11,305 bases of DNA from contig CAIKNB010000139.1 in assembly GCA_903828685.1 (NCBI GenBank), forward strand, positions 1-11,305, read 5' to 3'. Position numbers and translations under genes: made by a program. Below are positions 10,045 through 11,305 of the stretch, in pieces. This stretch comes from Candidatus Uhrbacteria bacterium (lineage in GTDB: Bacteria; Patescibacteriota; Patescibacteriia; 2-12-FULL-60-25). Numbering within the stretch: the first letter of the stretch is position 1; the number at the start of each line of letters is the position of its first letter. A model generated the notes under the pieces. That model saw only the letters and a program-made list of their open reading frames with translations. It did not search any database and was not told where the DNA came from.

Positions 10045-11305
10045 TCATTGCGGTAGTGCCTCTGATACCCATTGTGGATTAGCATTCCTGAAGCTGAGAT
10101 GATTGCCATTGCCAGAACTATCAACACAGTTTGTGCCCGAACCATCGTTGAGATGCCACAATGCCCGCGTATTAGCATCAGTAGTCGGGTGGCGGGTAGG
10201 GGTATAGACGTTGCCGTTTGTGTACCGCACCACCGAGGAAACTTGGAACTCACTCAACCAACCAGCCCAAGTCCAACTGAAATCGGGATAGTTTCCTAAC
10301 AAAACAGTACCGCTGAGATTGGCACTAACGAGCGTTTCACTATTACTGGCGATACACGTCCCGTCTAACCACAAAGTCGTCCCCGAAGAATCGCTACACA
10401 CAGCCGAATGATGCCAAGTATTGCTTGTAAGAACAAAAGGCGGAGATTGTAAATAAGCAGATGTCAACGGCGGGTCAGAACGCATAGATAACCCGTCTAC
10501 CCAATACCATGGTCCTATTACCCCTCCAAAAAGGTTTGCACTCAATGAGGGAAAGCCGATGTTATCTTTAATTGCAAACCAGCATGAAACCGTGATTTCA
10601 GTTAAATCTGTCCAATCAATGTTGTCAACTGCCGCTCCCTGTGCACCCAGATTCCCCGGTCCGTCGAACTGCAAACAAAACTGCGGAGGCGTCACCGTCA
10701 CCGCGCCGATTTGCGTGTTTGTGCTGACGCCGTTGACATCTGCCACGATCAACGCAATATCGAAAGTCCCCGTCGAACTGTAAACGTAATGGAACGGATT
10801 GTTGTAGATGAGGTTAGTCGTCCCGCCGTCACCAAAATCCCAAAACCGATTCGTGATTGTCCCAGTCGAGTTATCCGTAAACGTCACATCGAGCGGTGCA
10901 CTGCCATTCGTCGGCGAGAGCGAGAACGCCGCTATCGGCGGCACACCCGGTTTCGGGAACGTGATCGTCAAAGAGCCATTCAAAAAGACAACCGATCCCG
11001 TCGTCCCAACCGTCCCGCCATTAACCCAATTCGTAACAGCCAACGCGGTGGCGTTGGTGCCCACAGTGTATGCTGATTGCGCGAGCTGGGCGGCGTTTGT
11101 CCCGATAGTGTAAGCCGCGCCCGCGCTGGCGTTGGCGTTTGTCCCCACCGTGTACGCCGCGCCCGCCATGGCATTGGCGTTGGTCGAATTATCAAACGCC
11201 GTGCCCGCCGTGATACCGGCCGCGCTGGCTATCGCCGATGCGTTTGTCCCGATAGTGTAGGCCGATCCCGCTACGGTGTTAGCATTCGTTCCCACCGTGT
11301 ACGCC
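10045..11305 (-). CDS. Tail-fibre-like protein with 14-aa repeats, PKD and LamG domains (partial)
   Basis: The frame is open at the right edge, so the N-terminus is missing; 420 codons are visible. Counting from the GTG at 11295, residues 1-90 are tandem repeats of about 14 residues, such as AGAAYTVGTNANAS, rich in Ala/Thr/Asn and likely an elongated trimeric stalk. Residues about 118-202 form a PKD domain with WDFGDG (152-157), and about 205-410 a LamG/concanavalin-like domain (SCWFAIKD, TWHHSAVCSDSSGTTLWLDG, LWHLNDGSGTNCVDSSGNGN). PKD and LamG modules bind glycans or surface proteins, so this is probably the receptor-binding fibre. The repeats make it prone to copy-number change. Confidence 0.8.
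   Translation of the reverse strand, partial: AYTVGTNANTVAGSAYTIGTNASAIASAAGITAGTAFDNSTNANAMAGAAYTVGTNANASAGAAYTIGTNAAQLAQSAYTVGTNATALAVTNWVNGGTVGTTGSVVFLNGSLTITFPKPGVPPIAAFSLSPTNGSAPLDVTFTDNSTGTITNRFWDFGDGGTTNLIYNNPFHYVYSSTGTFDIALIVADVNGVSTNTQIGAVTVTPPQFCLQFDGPGNLGAQGAAVDNIDWTDLTEITVSCWFAIKDNIGFPSLSANLFGGVIGPWYWVDGLSMRSDPPLTSAYLQSPPFVLTSNTWHHSAVCSDSSGTTLWLDGTCIASNSETLVSANLSGTVLLGNYPDFSWTWAGWLSEFQVSSVVRYTNGNVYTPTRHPTTDANTRALWHLNDGSGTNCVDSSGNGNHLSFRNANPQWVSEALPQ

Overview
The window looks like a bacteriophage or prophage genome, about 55% GC by eye. Lipobox proteins suggest a Gram-negative host. The PKD + LamG tail protein and a purine-rich heptamer repeat would fit a Verrucomicrobiota/Planctomycetota-type host, but that is weak evidence. 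There is no rRNA, tRNA or CRISPR. Genes left of about 5655 run on the + strand and genes right of 8048 run on the - strand. A complete transposon sits where the two operons converge.

Left part (1-1894): the tail of an upstream gene, a DUF1376 replication-type protein whose gene carries internal 11-bp direct repeats, a four-cysteine zinc-binding protein, and, behind a sigma70-like promoter, a small putative lipoprotein and a 102-aa protein of unknown function.

Cassette region (about 1895-5655): 96-aa unknown, Rnl2-type RNA ligase, 92-aa unknown, 67-aa unknown, DNA cytosine methyltransferase, DPPH-type methyltransferase, MT-A70 adenine methyltransferase. Gene boundaries here are occupied by imperfect hairpins with the anatomy of integron attC sites: AAC, a 5-6 nt spacer, a 15-23 bp stem with 2-3 single-base bulges all on one arm, a 4-5 nt spacer, then GTT. 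The GTT box that ends one site is complementary over 9-10 bp to the AAC box that opens the next, in five of six consecutive pairs. That is what recombination cassettes should show, because each cassette carries the two halves of one ancestral site. No integrase is present. Two features are unlike classical integrons. The bulge polarity says the sites point opposite to the genes. Most genes also start inside the preceding attC-like site and carry a 20-26 residue N-terminal leader encoded by it, with the previous stop and next start overlapping (ATGA) in that hairpin. This is the main discovery candidate.

Transposon (5656-8048): perfect 24-bp terminal inverted repeats enclose one operon of an IS1595-type transposase, a DpnM-like D12-class adenine methyltransferase and a small PD-(D/E)XK nuclease, i.e. 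a mobile restriction-modification unit. The transposase promoter is near consensus, gives an essentially leaderless message, and has a GATC between -35 and -10. No target-site duplication is visible. The insertion cuts the first codons of the next cassette gene.

Right part (8050-11305, - strand): a phage late operon read from the right edge. It holds a tail-fibre-like protein (14-aa repeats, PKD, LamG), a secreted protein, several small membrane proteins that could form a holin/lysis set, and a lipoprotein. No endolysin is visible.
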